This document shows positions 27,139 through 34,535 of a stretch of 64,000 nucleotides of DNA, piece by piece (position 1 is the stretch's first letter; each line of letters begins with the position of its first letter). The position numbers were made by a program, and so were the translations under genes. Location of the stretch: contig NZ_CP130945.1 in the NCBI RefSeq assembly GCF_050389805.1, positions 2,666,001 through 2,730,000 on the forward strand, read 5' to 3'. The notes under the pieces were generated by a model, which was not told where the DNA came from, did no database searches, and saw only the letters and a list, made by a program, of their open reading frames with translations. The DNA comes from Bacillus_BD sp050389805 (GTDB lineage Bacteria > Bacillota > Bacilli > Bacillales > Cytobacillaceae).

Positions 27139-27915
27139 ATGTCAAAAGTGTTATATAGTGTGGAAAATCATATTGCATACGTGACGATTAATCGTCCAGA
27201 GGTTCTTAATTGTTTTGATTATGAAACATTAGAGCAATTAGCAGACGTGGTCAATCAAATCGAAATGGATCAGGATGTTCGTGTTGCTATTTTTACCGGT
27301 GCAGGTGAAAAGGCATTTAGTGCAGGTGCCGATTTAAAGGAAAGGAAAACATTATCTGTCAAAGAGGTTCGGAGAAATGTAAAGGCGATCCGTGATGTGT
27401 TTAATCAAATTTCACAACTCCCTCAGCCAACAATTGCAGCAGTTAATGGCTATGCATTTGGAGGCGGGTTTGAATTGATCTTGGCTTGTGACTTTGCAAT
27501 TGCTGTTCCAGAGGCGAAAGTGGGTCTAACAGAAACTAGTTGGGCGATTATACCAGGTGCAGGAGGAACACAGCGACTACCCCGATTGATTGGAGAAATG
27601 AGAGCAAAGGAACTCATTTTCACAGCTAAAAAGTTAACAGCACAGGAAGCTTATGATTGGGGGATTTTAACAAGAGTTATCAATGATGAAAACGTAGTTG
27701 AAGCCAGTATATCATTTGCAAAAGAGATGTTACAAAATGGTCCAGTTGCTTTAAAACAAGCAAAGTATGCGATTTGTAATGGAATGAATGTTGATCTTCA
27801 AACAGGTCTAGCAATTGAATCGAAAGCCTATGAATTAACGATTCCTACAGAAGACCGGTTAGAAGCTTTAACCGCATTTAGTGAAAAGAGAAAACCTGCT
27901 TTTAAAGGAAAATAA
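27139..27915 (+). CDS. Enoyl-CoA hydratase/isomerase, AUH-like
   Basis: 258 aa crotonase with both catalytic glutamates: GLTETSWAIIPGAGGTQRLPRLIG and AKELIFTAKKL. The LTETSWAIIPGAGGTQRLPR pattern is closest to the AUH/methylglutaconyl-CoA hydratase type, unlike the paaF product at 21739. It stands alone between the paaJ terminator and paaX, with an AAGGAG ribosome binding site. In paa clusters without a fused PaaZ, a separate hydratase-like protein is needed for ring opening; this or paaF may fill that role. The precise substrate is open. Confidence 0.85.
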   Translation: MSKVLYSVENHIAYVTINRPEVLNCFDYETLEQLADVVNQIEMDQDVRVAIFTGAGEKAFSAGADLKERKTLSVKEVRRNVKAIRDVFNQISQLPQPTIAAVNGYAFGGGFELILACDFAIAVPEAKVGLTETSWAIIPGAGGTQRLPRLIGEMRAKELIFTAKKLTAQEAYDWGILTRVINDENVVEASISFAKEMLQNGPVALKQAKYAICNGMNVDLQTGLAIESKAYELTIPTEDRLEALTAFSEKRKPAFKGK

Positions 27916-27980
27916 AATTTGCAAGACTATCAGAAAATTGGCTATTATAATAGAATACTCCGAGATATTATTGTTAATTT

Positions 27981-27995
27981 GGACAAAACTTGTCC
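27981..27995. promoter_or_regulatory. Palindrome upstream of paaX
   Basis: GGACAA and TTGTCC flank a 3-nt centre, about 45 nt before the paaX ATG. It may be an autoregulatory site. It differs from the ATAACA-type repeats found at the other paa promoters. Confidence 0.35.
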
Positions 27996-28040
27996 GATTT
28001 ACAAGGAGGGCGCACAGAACACAGAAAAGAGTGATTTCAT

Positions 28041-28928
28041 ATGAGTAAGACACAGTCGATGATCCTAACAATTTATGGAGATTACATTAGCCATTATGGA
28101 AATAAAATTTGGATTGGCAGCCTGATCCAATTAATGAAAGTTTTTGGCCATAATGAGCAAGCGGTTCGTGTCGCTGTTTCTCGGATGATGAAGCAAGGCT
28201 TACTCCAATCCGAGAGAAGGGGAAATAAAAGTTTTTATGAGCTAACGGAAAGAGGAGTAAGTCGAATCAACGAGGCAGCAAGAAGAATTTATAAATTGGA
28301 ACCACATGAATGGGATGGAAAATGGAGAGTCATTATGTATAACATCCCTGAGGAGAAAAGACAAATTCGAGATGAACTCAGAAAAGAATTGCAATGGAGC
28401 GGTTTTGGAAACCTATCAAATGGCTGTTGGATCTCGCCTAATAATTTTGAAAAAGAAATAAATCTTTTAATTAGTAAGTATCAAATTGAAGAATATGTTC
28501 AGTTATTTCTATCCAAACATATTGGACCACAACCAGACTTTACTTTAGTTCAAAAATGTTGGCCTCTACAGGAAATTGAAGAAAAATATGATGATTTTAT
28601 TGACGAATACAGCAAAAAATACATTATTCATCAAAGTTTGATTGGTAGCGGAGAAATGACGGATGAAGACTGTTTTATAGCAAGAGCGAATTTGGTTCAT
28701 GAATACCGAAAGTTTTTATTTATTGATCCTTTTCTTCCTAAAGAATTGTTGCCCGAAGGTTGGAGCGGAAATCATGCCGCACTATTATTTGATCAATATT
28801 ATAAAATTTTAGCAGAGCCAGCTAGCCGTTTCTTTGAAAATGTTTTTCAGGAAGAAAATGATTTAGGAAAGAAAGATAAAGATTATAATGCAGAAGAATT
28901 TCCTTTAATGAGTGAGATCGGGGAATAG
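28041..28928 (+). CDS. paaX: PaaX-type transcriptional repressor of phenylacetate genes
   Basis: 295 aa, the usual PaaX size. The N-terminal winged helix (ILTIYGDYISHYGNKIWIGSLIQLMKVFGHNEQAVRVAVSRMMKQG, about residues 9-54) is diagnostic, and HEWDGKWRVIMYNIPEEKRQIRDELRKEL continues the conserved middle domain. Known PaaX proteins repress paa promoters and are released by phenylacetyl-CoA. It is transcribed with the cluster and separated from paaY by a shared terminator. Its likely targets are the ATAACA-type repeats at 10887, 18528, 18685 and 29558. Confidence 0.94.
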   Translation: MSKTQSMILTIYGDYISHYGNKIWIGSLIQLMKVFGHNEQAVRVAVSRMMKQGLLQSERRGNKSFYELTERGVSRINEAARRIYKLEPHEWDGKWRVIMYNIPEEKRQIRDELRKELQWSGFGNLSNGCWISPNNFEKEINLLISKYQIEEYVQLFLSKHIGPQPDFTLVQKCWPLQEIEEKYDDFIDEYSKKYIIHQSLIGSGEMTDEDCFIARANLVHEYRKFLFIDPFLPKELLPEGWSGNHAALLFDQYYKILAEPASRFFENVFQEENDLGKKDKDYNAEEFPLMSEIGE

Positions 28929-28948
28929 AATCATCAGAACAATAAACT

Positions 28949-28982
28949 CCACAATACTAGATTTCTATGGCTAGTATTGTGG
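28949..28982. terminator. Bidirectional terminator between convergent paaX and paaY
   Basis: A 12-bp perfect stem (CCACAATACTAG / CTAGTATTGTGG) has a 10-nt loop. The second arm is partly repeated directly after it (ACTAGTATTTTCC). No long T-run follows on either strand, so it may act in both directions at moderate strength. Confidence 0.65.
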
Positions 28983-29001
28983 GAACTAGTATTTTCCTAC
29001 T

Positions 29002-29520
29002 TCATGATTTAAGAATCTCATTATATATGTAACTTTTTTCAACATAAGTATCAATCGAAAGTTGGATCAGTTCAAAATCTTTATCGGTCAGTTCTCGAAC
29101 CACTTTTCCTGGTGAACCTATGACAAGAGAACGTGGTGGTATGACCTTACCAGATGGAATCAGTGTATTGGCACCAATGATACATTCCTCCCCAATAACT
29201 GCGCCATCTAAAATAGTTGAACCCATTCCGATAATACATCTTTTTTTAACGGTACAACCATGAAGAATGACATTATGTCCGACAGTTACTTCATCTTCAA
29301 CAATAACTGGGGATCCTTCTGATAAATGAATGGATGTATTATCCTGAATACTGCAGCGATCTCCAATGATTATAGCGTCTTCATCACCGCGTAAAACTGC
29401 ATTAAACCAAATAGAAGTTTCTTTACCAACTTGAACATCACCAATCAAATGTGAACCAGGAGCTAAAAATACGGTTTCGTGTACAAGTGGATTTTTGTCT
29501 TTATAGGGAATTAACATCAT
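29002..29520 (-). CDS. paaY: PaaY-like gamma-carbonic-anhydrase-fold thioesterase
   Basis: 172 aa left-handed beta-helix protein with repeated hexapeptides (e.g. IVEDEVTVGHNVILHGCTV, IGMGSTILDGAVIGEECIIGANTLI). The metal-binding His residues are in QDNTSIHLSEG and VGHNVILHGC. PaaY hydrolyses dead-end CoA thioesters in the pathway; the wider family includes gamma carbonic anhydrases, which remain a possibility. AAGGAGATTTT precedes a double ATG. It is the only paa gene on the minus strand and is divergent from the flavin oxidoreductase gene. Confidence 0.9.
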   Translation of the reverse strand: MMLIPYKDKNPLVHETVFLAPGSHLIGDVQVGKETSIWFNAVLRGDEDAIIIGDRCSIQDNTSIHLSEGSPVIVEDEVTVGHNVILHGCTVKKRCIIGMGSTILDGAVIGEECIIGANTLIPSGKVIPPRSLVIGSPGKVVRELTDKDFELIQLSIDTYVEKSYIYNEILKS

Positions 29521-29555
29521 AAAATCTCCTTTTTTATTATTTGAATTTTCATAGT

Positions 29556-29568
29556 ATTATAACACAAA
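29556..29568. promoter_or_regulatory. ATAACACAAA motif in the paaY / oxidoreductase divergent promoter region
   Basis: TTATAACACAAA is one arm of the paaK inverted repeat (ATAACACAAAA). On the minus strand it overlaps a TATAAT that would be the paaY -10. It lies in the 76-bp gap between divergent genes and is a likely half-site for the same regulator. Confidence 0.45.
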
Positions 29569-29596
29569 TATACATAATTGATAAGGAGGGATTGTC

Positions 29597-30562
29597 ATGA
29601 ACTCAGTGTGTGAACAATTAAAGATTAAGTACCCGATCGTTCAAGGCGGAATGGGAAATATTAGCCATGCGACGCTGAGCGCTGCGGTTTCAGAAGCCGG
29701 AGGTCTTGGTACGATTGGATGTGGTACGATGAAGCCGGATGATGTGGAAAACATTATTTTAGAAACAAAGGAATTAACTTGTAAACCATTTGCTATCAAT
29801 ATTGCTTTATCCGTAAATCCCTATGTTGAGGAATTAGTTCATTTAGCTATTAAACATCAGGTTCCAGTCATTTCATTGTCTGCGGGTAACCCTGCTCCAT
29901 TCATTCCCACCCTACATCAACATGGAATAAAAGTGATTGTGGTCGTTGCCTCAGTAAAACATGCCCAAAAGGCAGAAGCAGCAGGAGCAGATCTATTGGT
30001 AGCAGAAGGCTTTGAGGCAGCAGGAATTAATTCAAGTCTTGAATTAACAACATTTACATTGATTCCTCAAATACATAAAGCTGTATCCATTCCTGTTATT
30101 GCAGCGGGTGGAATTGGCGATGGAAAAGGATTAGCAGCAGCCATGATGCTTGGGGCAAGTGGTGTCCAAATGGGCACACGTTTTATTGCAACAAAGGAAG
30201 CCCAGTTACATGATAACTATAAAGAAAGGCTGCTTCAGGCAAGCGGAACCGATACTAGAATCGTAGGTCGTACAGTAGGGCGGGTGAGAAGGGTCTTGCA
30301 ATCAGAATATGTTGAAAAGATATTCCAAGCAGAAAAAGAGGGAATCAGTTTAGAAGAATTTAATGAAATCACTTCAGAGGATTACCATGTTAAGGGTGCT
30401 GTTTTAGGAGATTTAGAAAATGGATATATTAACAGCGGACAAATTGCCGGTTTGATTTCTGCGATTCCAACAGTCCAAGAACTTATAGAGAGTATGATGG
30501 AAGAAGCAAAAACTCAACTCGAAAAGGTTACTCAAATTCTACTGCTACAATGGAGTAAATAA
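29597..30562 (+). CDS. NAD(P)H-dependent flavin oxidoreductase / nitronate monooxygenase family (FabK-like)
   Basis: 321 aa TIM-barrel FMN protein. It has KYPIVQGGMGNISHATLSAAVSEAGGLGTIG at the N-terminus and the phosphate-binding end VIAAGGIGDGKGLAAAMMLGASGVQMGTRF (about residues 172-201). The family includes nitronate monooxygenases and enoyl-ACP reductase II; the ADLLVAEGFEAAG segment suits the former or a 2-nitropropane dioxygenase-like oxidoreductase. Its role next to paaY is unknown. One speculation is that it supplies a redox function to the cluster, which lacks PaaE, but it has no 2Fe-2S site. AAGGAGGG precedes the ATG. Confidence 0.85.
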   Translation: MNSVCEQLKIKYPIVQGGMGNISHATLSAAVSEAGGLGTIGCGTMKPDDVENIILETKELTCKPFAINIALSVNPYVEELVHLAIKHQVPVISLSAGNPAPFIPTLHQHGIKVIVVVASVKHAQKAEAAGADLLVAEGFEAAGINSSLELTTFTLIPQIHKAVSIPVIAAGGIGDGKGLAAAMMLGASGVQMGTRFIATKEAQLHDNYKERLLQASGTDTRIVGRTVGRVRRVLQSEYVEKIFQAEKEGISLEEFNEITSEDYHVKGAVLGDLENGYINSGQIAGLISAIPTVQELIESMMEEAKTQLEKVTQILLLQWSK

Positions 30563-30581
30563 AAGTAACATGAATAATAAT

Positions 30582-30782
30582 TAAAATATAAAGCTTTGTT
30601 AAGTGTTAATTTTGATTTGCAACTATGTTGATTGTAGTGGGAGTCAAGAAAACTCATACGGTAGAAGAGAGAAGGGCAAGACAACTTAAGACACAAAGTA
30701 TCATGTGGCTTTCCTGTTGCACGCTGAATGCGAAGTGACTGGAACGGAGTCAACAACCAAGTTTAACAAAGTAAAATATAAA
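30582..30782. repeat. MITE-like element with 11-bp target-site duplication
   Basis: An element of 179 bp (30593-30771) is bounded by inverted CTTTGTTAA (30594-30602) and TTAACAAAG (30763-30771). Outside it, TAAAATATAAA is repeated exactly at 30582-30592 and 30772-30782. The interior has a base composition unlike the AT-rich flanks and no convincing reading frame. Terminal inverted repeats plus a duplication indicate a non-autonomous insertion. The right end lies 5 bp before the paaI ribosome binding site. Confidence 0.65.
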
Positions 30783-30799
30783 ATAAAGGTGGAGTTTAA

Positions 30800-31249
30800 T
30801 TGATTACAAATTTAACAGAGCAAGAGATTCATGAGAAATATTATAATGATATATACAAAACCTTTGAAAATGAACCATATGCCCAATTTCTCGGTATCGA
30901 ACTTAAAGAGCTTGGTTTAGGCACAGCAACGGCCGAATTAGAGATTAAAGATCATATGCTAAACTCGCATGGCACCGTTCATGGCGCAATCCTGTTTGCG
31001 ATAGCTGACTATGTATTTGCTGCCGCTTGTAATTCCTATGGAAAAACTTCTGTAGGCCTATCAACCACGGTTAACTTTATGGCTGCTGGAATGAATGGAT
31101 CTACAATTAGGGCGATTGCTGTAGAAGAAAAGAAAAACAATCGAACCTCGTGGTATAAGATTCAGATCGAAAGTAATGGCGAACTATTGGCAACGATGGA
31201 AGCATTGGCATATCGTAAAAATCACTATTTTATTTCAATTGAGGAATAG
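30800..31249 (+). CDS. paaI: Hotdog-fold acyl-CoA thioesterase PaaI-like
   Basis: 149 aa. The hotdog signature NSHGTVHGAILFAIADYVFAAACN (about residues 54-77) is the PaaI type, with the catalytic-site Asp in IADYVF. It would recycle CoA from dead-end hydroxyphenylacetyl-CoAs. The start is TTG with AAAGGTGGAG upstream. A MITE-like insertion ends right before that ribosome binding site and may supply or remove its promoter. A second, frameshifted hotdog gene follows 31 bp later. Confidence 0.9.
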   Translation: MITNLTEQEIHEKYYNDIYKTFENEPYAQFLGIELKELGLGTATAELEIKDHMLNSHGTVHGAILFAIADYVFAAACNSYGKTSVGLSTTVNFMAAGMNGSTIRAIAVEEKKNNRTSWYKIQIESNGELLATMEALAYRKNHYFISIEE

Positions 31250-31280
31250 TCGTCATTTTTTAATAACGAAAGGAGTCCAA

Positions 31281-31698
31281 ATGGAAACGAAATATCGTCC
31301 TTCTGATTTGCTAAATGTCGTCAAAATAAAAAGAGTACCTCCGAATTGTGATCTAACGTTACAGATAAAACCGACTCTTGCGCATGATGGTTATGCAACA
31401 GCCATATGGAAAGTTGATGAAAATCTTCTTAATGGACATGATGTGATAATGGGTGGATTTCTATGCGACCGATACAATAATGGCTTATGCCATTGCATCA
31501 ATATTAAATCCAGACCAAAGCTTTGCATCCATTGATCTTCATACAACTTTTCATAGACCACTTTTACCTGGAACAGCCAAATTAGAAGCAAAAGTAGAAA
31601 GAAAAGGAAAAAGTATAGCCTATTTGACAGCTGAGGTTTTTCAAAATGAAAAGAAGTGTTGCAGTAGTGTTTCTTCAATTATGATTAAGGAACATTAA
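31281..31698 (+). pseudogene. Second hotdog thioesterase gene with a +1 frameshift
   Basis: The first part (METKYRPSDLLNV... LNGHDVIMGGFL) and the second part (ATDTIMAYAIASILNPDQSF... SSIMIKEH) are in different frames. Dropping one base at about 31464 joins them into GGFLATDTIMAYA, which is the expected hotdog central helix (GG..xxxD). The rebuilt protein would be about 138 aa and complete. AAAGGAG precedes the ATG. The gene is therefore either recently inactivated or carries a base-calling error; the rest of the sequence shows no other damage. Confidence 0.8.
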
Positions 31699-31812
31699 TA
31701 AAAGGAATAACCGTTCATTTACTCCCATGAGATATAAAACTTTATATGAAATGATACCCTAATAAAATAAATGGGGTAAATGTAGTTGATGCTTGTCCTA
31801 TACAAACTTTTA

Positions 31813-31864
31813 CTCCTTTACATATTGTATTGATGTAAGAGCTTCTACAATATATGTAAAGGAG
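31813..31864 (+). promoter_or_regulatory. Hairpin that buries the ribosome binding site of the spore micropeptide gene
   Basis: CTCCTTTACATAT (31813-31825) pairs perfectly with ATATGTAAAGGAG (31852-31864), and TGTA/TACA extends the stem inward after a 2-nt bulge. The right arm contains the AAAGGAG ribosome binding site of the gene at 31873. The left arm is in effect an anti-Shine-Dalgarno. Alternatively it is a DNA palindrome read by a regulator. Confidence 0.55.
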
Positions 31865-31872
31865 GAATCCAT

Positions 31873-31968
31873 ATGTCTGGACAACAAAGCGGATATGGAT
31901 CAAATGGGTTTGTGTTGCTCGTTGTATTGTTTATCCTGTTAATCATTGTTGGAGCATCTTTTTATTAA
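31873..31968 (+). CDS. YjcZ-family sporulation micropeptide
   Basis: 31 aa: a short Gly/Ser/Gln-rich head (MSGQQSGYGSNG) and a single hydrophobic helix (FVLLVVLFILLIIVGASF) ending in Tyr. This is the standard form of the YjcZ-type spore membrane micropeptides of Bacillus. AAAGGAGGAATCC lies at ideal distance but inside a hairpin. A strong terminator follows at 31992. It marks the host as a spore former. Its exact role is unknown. Confidence 0.88.
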   Translation: MSGQQSGYGSNGFVLLVVLFILLIIVGASFY

Positions 31969-31991
31969 AGATCATCCTATAATTAGTTACA

Positions 31992-32030
31992 AAGAAGAGA
32001 GCTGACGTAAAGAATTAGCTCTCTTCTTTT
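31992..32030 (+). terminator. Terminator of the YjcZ-type gene
   Basis: AAGAAGAGAGCT and AGCTCTCTTCTT form a 12-bp stem followed by TTTTCTT. Confidence 0.9.
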
Positions 32031-32056
32031 CTTAGCATTAATATCGTCTGTGAATC

Positions 32057-32680
32057 TTACAATACTTCTTCATTCAACTCTTCACTTTCATTCTCATTCT
32101 CATTATTTTTTGCCTTATAAATTTGGAATAAAAGACTCAAAATACTTGATATTTTATCAAAATTAAAATCAAATTTATTAAGTGTTTTCAATGGTTGTCC
32201 CATAGGTGGCATTTGAAATAACGAAATTTTGTTATTTAATATGCTTAATTCATTTAAGATTCTATTTAATAATTCCCTTTCTTCATTTATTTTTTCACTT
32301 TCATTTTCATTTACATTTAAATCTTCTTTTTTATTTACATTTGGATTTTCTTTATATTGGTCAATAAAAGCCATTAGGATATTTAATAACTTGTCTATAT
32401 CAAAATCGAATTTTTCTAGAAAATTAAAAGGATTTTTGGGAGTTGGTTTCGTTTTTTGCATCGAACACAATATATTTCCTATTTTTTTTAATTGATTATT
32501 TATTAGGACGTTTTCTTTTAAGATTTTATCTAATGATTCAGTTTGTGATTCTAACTCATTTTGAAGTATTAATTTTTTTTTAAATCTCTTTTCTCCTAAC
32601 TTTTTAAAAAACGCTTCTGTTTGCTGTTCTGAATTGATTTTAAATTGTGAATAATATTCGGTTTTTTTTTCATAATACAT
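32057..32680 (-). CDS. Uncharacterised protein with an internal duplication
   Basis: 207 aa from the ATG at 32680 (MYYEKKTEYY), chosen because AAGGAGAGG lies just upstream; an earlier in-frame start lacks one. I do not recognise the family. The N-terminal about 75 residues are charged and probably helical (SEQQTEAFFKKLGEKRFKKK). Two copies of a module follow: FLEKFDFDIDKLLNILMAF..QYK and LNKFDFNFDKISSILSLLFQIYK, each trailed by an Asn/Glu-rich linker (NENESEKINEE and NENESEELNEE). It has no signal peptide. Base composition is more AT-rich than its neighbours. Confidence 0.75.
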   Translation of the reverse strand: MYYEKKTEYYSQFKINSEQQTEAFFKKLGEKRFKKKLILQNELESQTESLDKILKENVLINNQLKKIGNILCSMQKTKPTPKNPFNFLEKFDFDIDKLLNILMAFIDQYKENPNVNKKEDLNVNENESEKINEERELLNRILNELSILNNKISLFQMPPMGQPLKTLNKFDFNFDKISSILSLLFQIYKAKNNENENESEELNEEVL

Positions 32681-32848
32681 TTTTAACCTCTCCTTGTTAT
32701 AAAAATTAATGGTGGTTGTCCGCAATATATTATGATTATGTAACAATTGGTGTATAGACAGAAAAACTTTTTACTAACTATGAGGGAGTTAATTGGTCTT
32801 GTAACTTTGGTTATGTAATAAAATGGCGTTTGTTTTTTAAAAACACGC

Positions 32849-32884
32849 AATTTAGTTTAGAAGTGGTAAGTACTAAACTAAATT
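32849..32884. promoter_or_regulatory. Perfect 12-bp inverted repeat upstream of thrC
   Basis: AATTTAGTTTAG and CTAAACTAAATT are separated by 12 nt, about 135 nt before the thrC start. Each arm is itself partly repetitive. It could be an operator or a transcript hairpin; there is no T-run after it. Confidence 0.45.
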
Positions 32885-33018
32885 GATCACTATTTGATTA
32901 TTTTTCTGGATTGACCATAAAAAAGTAAAAAATTCAGTTATTGCAGTATAATTCTCATTGACATAGAACTTATTTTAGGTGACGATAGAAATATATTCTA
33001 TTTACCTTGGAGGCTCTG

Positions 33019-34431
33019 ATGAAATACATTAGTACACGTGGGAAAGTAAACAAAATTGGCTTTATTGATACCGTTTTAATGGGATTGGCAACAGATGGAG
33101 GATTATTAGTACCAGAAAAGATTCCTCAAATTTCTAAAGATAAGCTAGATGCAATGTCCAATCTATCCTATCAGGAATTAGCATATGAAATTATTTCTTA
33201 TTATGTTGATGGAGAAATTCCTGAGAACGAACTTAAGGAGTTAATCAAGAAAAGTTATGAAACTTTCCGTACTCCTGAAGTAACACCGGTGGTTAAATTA
33301 AAAGAGAATATGTATGTTCTCGAATTATTCCATGGCCCTACTTTTGCCTTTAAAGACGTAGCGCTACAGTTTTTAGGAAATTTATATTCTTATATCGCCA
33401 AGAAAACAGGGGAAACCATCAATATTCTTGGAGCAACTTCTGGAGACACAGGTGCATCTGCAATTGAGGGTGTGCGAGGAAAAGAAGGAATCCGTATTTG
33501 TATTTTGCATCCGCATGGAAAAGTAAGCAAGGTGCAAGAACTACAGATGACAACCGTTGATGATGAAAGTGTATTAAATTTAGCGATTAAAGGAACATTT
33601 GATGATGGTCAACGCATCATTAAGGAAATTTTTGCTGACTTGGATTTTAAAGCTCAATATCATCTACGCGCGATTAATTCCATTAATTTTGCCCGTATTT
33701 TAGCTCAAACAGTCTATTATTTCTATGCCTATTTCCAAGTAGCAAAAGAAAAAGACATTAAGAGCCTTAACTTCAGTGTACCAACTGGTAACTTCGGTGA
33801 TATTTTTGCTGGTTATTTGGCGAAAAGAATGGGGCTGCCTGTTGGAAAACTGATTGTAGCGACTAATGAGAATAACATTTTGGAACGCTTTATTAAAGAT
33901 GGTGTTTATCAGCCTGGAGAGTTCCATAGCACGTATAGTCCATCAATGGACATTCAGGTAGCTAGCAACTTTGAGCGTTATCTATACTACCTATTGAAGG
34001 AAGATCCAAGCGCAACTTCTGCATTAATGGATCAATTCAAATCTGAAGGGAAAATGACTGTCACTGTGGAGCAATTACTTCGAGTACAAGCTGATTTTGC
34101 GGCAGAAGGGGTGCAAGGGGAAGAGTGCCTGAAAACAATTAGCCAATACCATAAAGAAACACAATATTTATTAGATCCTCATACCGCATGTGGGATTGCC
34201 GCATATGAAACATGTAATGAACAAGATCAAGTTTGTGTAACGCTTTCGACAGCCCATCCAGCAAAATTCAATGAGGCTATTCAATTATGTGATATTGAAC
34301 AGACATATCCTGAACAAATCCAAGCTTTATTTGATAAACCACAATATTTAGAAGTGGTTGAGGCGTCTAATGAAGATATTCGCCATCAATTAGAAAAGCA
34401 TTTCCGTTCTACATCATCAGTTGAGAAGTAA
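33019..34431 (+). CDS. thrC: Threonine synthase, long form
   Basis: 470 aa from ATG 33019, with GGAGG 5 nt upstream; a TTG at 33007 is in frame but overlaps that site. It is a PLP enzyme making threonine from O-phosphohomoserine. N-terminal MKYISTRGK and TDGGLLVPEKIP, the PLP Lys in FHGPTFAFKDVALQFLG (about residue 105), and the phosphate loop GATSGDTGASAIEG are clear. Its length and N-terminus match the long threonine synthase class of E. coli and clostridia, not the about 350-aa form in the hom-thrC-thrB operon of B. subtilis. It is monocistronic here. Confidence 0.94.
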   Translation: MKYISTRGKVNKIGFIDTVLMGLATDGGLLVPEKIPQISKDKLDAMSNLSYQELAYEIISYYVDGEIPENELKELIKKSYETFRTPEVTPVVKLKENMYVLELFHGPTFAFKDVALQFLGNLYSYIAKKTGETINILGATSGDTGASAIEGVRGKEGIRICILHPHGKVSKVQELQMTTVDDESVLNLAIKGTFDDGQRIIKEIFADLDFKAQYHLRAINSINFARILAQTVYYFYAYFQVAKEKDIKSLNFSVPTGNFGDIFAGYLAKRMGLPVGKLIVATNENNILERFIKDGVYQPGEFHSTYSPSMDIQVASNFERYLYYLLKEDPSATSALMDQFKSEGKMTVTVEQLLRVQADFAAEGVQGEECLKTISQYHKETQYLLDPHTACGIAAYETCNEQDQVCVTLSTAHPAKFNEAIQLCDIEQTYPEQIQALFDKPQYLEVVEASNEDIRHQLEKHFRSTSSVEK

Positions 34432-34462
34432 AAAAAAATTACTCTATTTTATTTTAAAAATA

Positions 34463-34505
34463 ATACCCCTCTATTTGCTAACATGCAGATAGAGGGGTAT
34501 TCGTT
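34463..34505 (+). terminator. Terminator between thrC and ahpF (convergent)
   Basis: ATACCCCTCTAT and ATAGAGGGGTAT form a 12-bp stem with a 14-nt loop. It lies between converging genes and is likely used in both directions. Confidence 0.85.
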
Positions 34506-34535
34506 ATTTATTTACAAAAGTATAATTTATGGTTG

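Noticed and set aside
30532..30756. A 74-residue minus-strand reading frame in the paaI upstream gap
   Set aside because: It overlaps the MITE-like element and the end of the preceding gene, has no ribosome binding site and no protein-like pattern.
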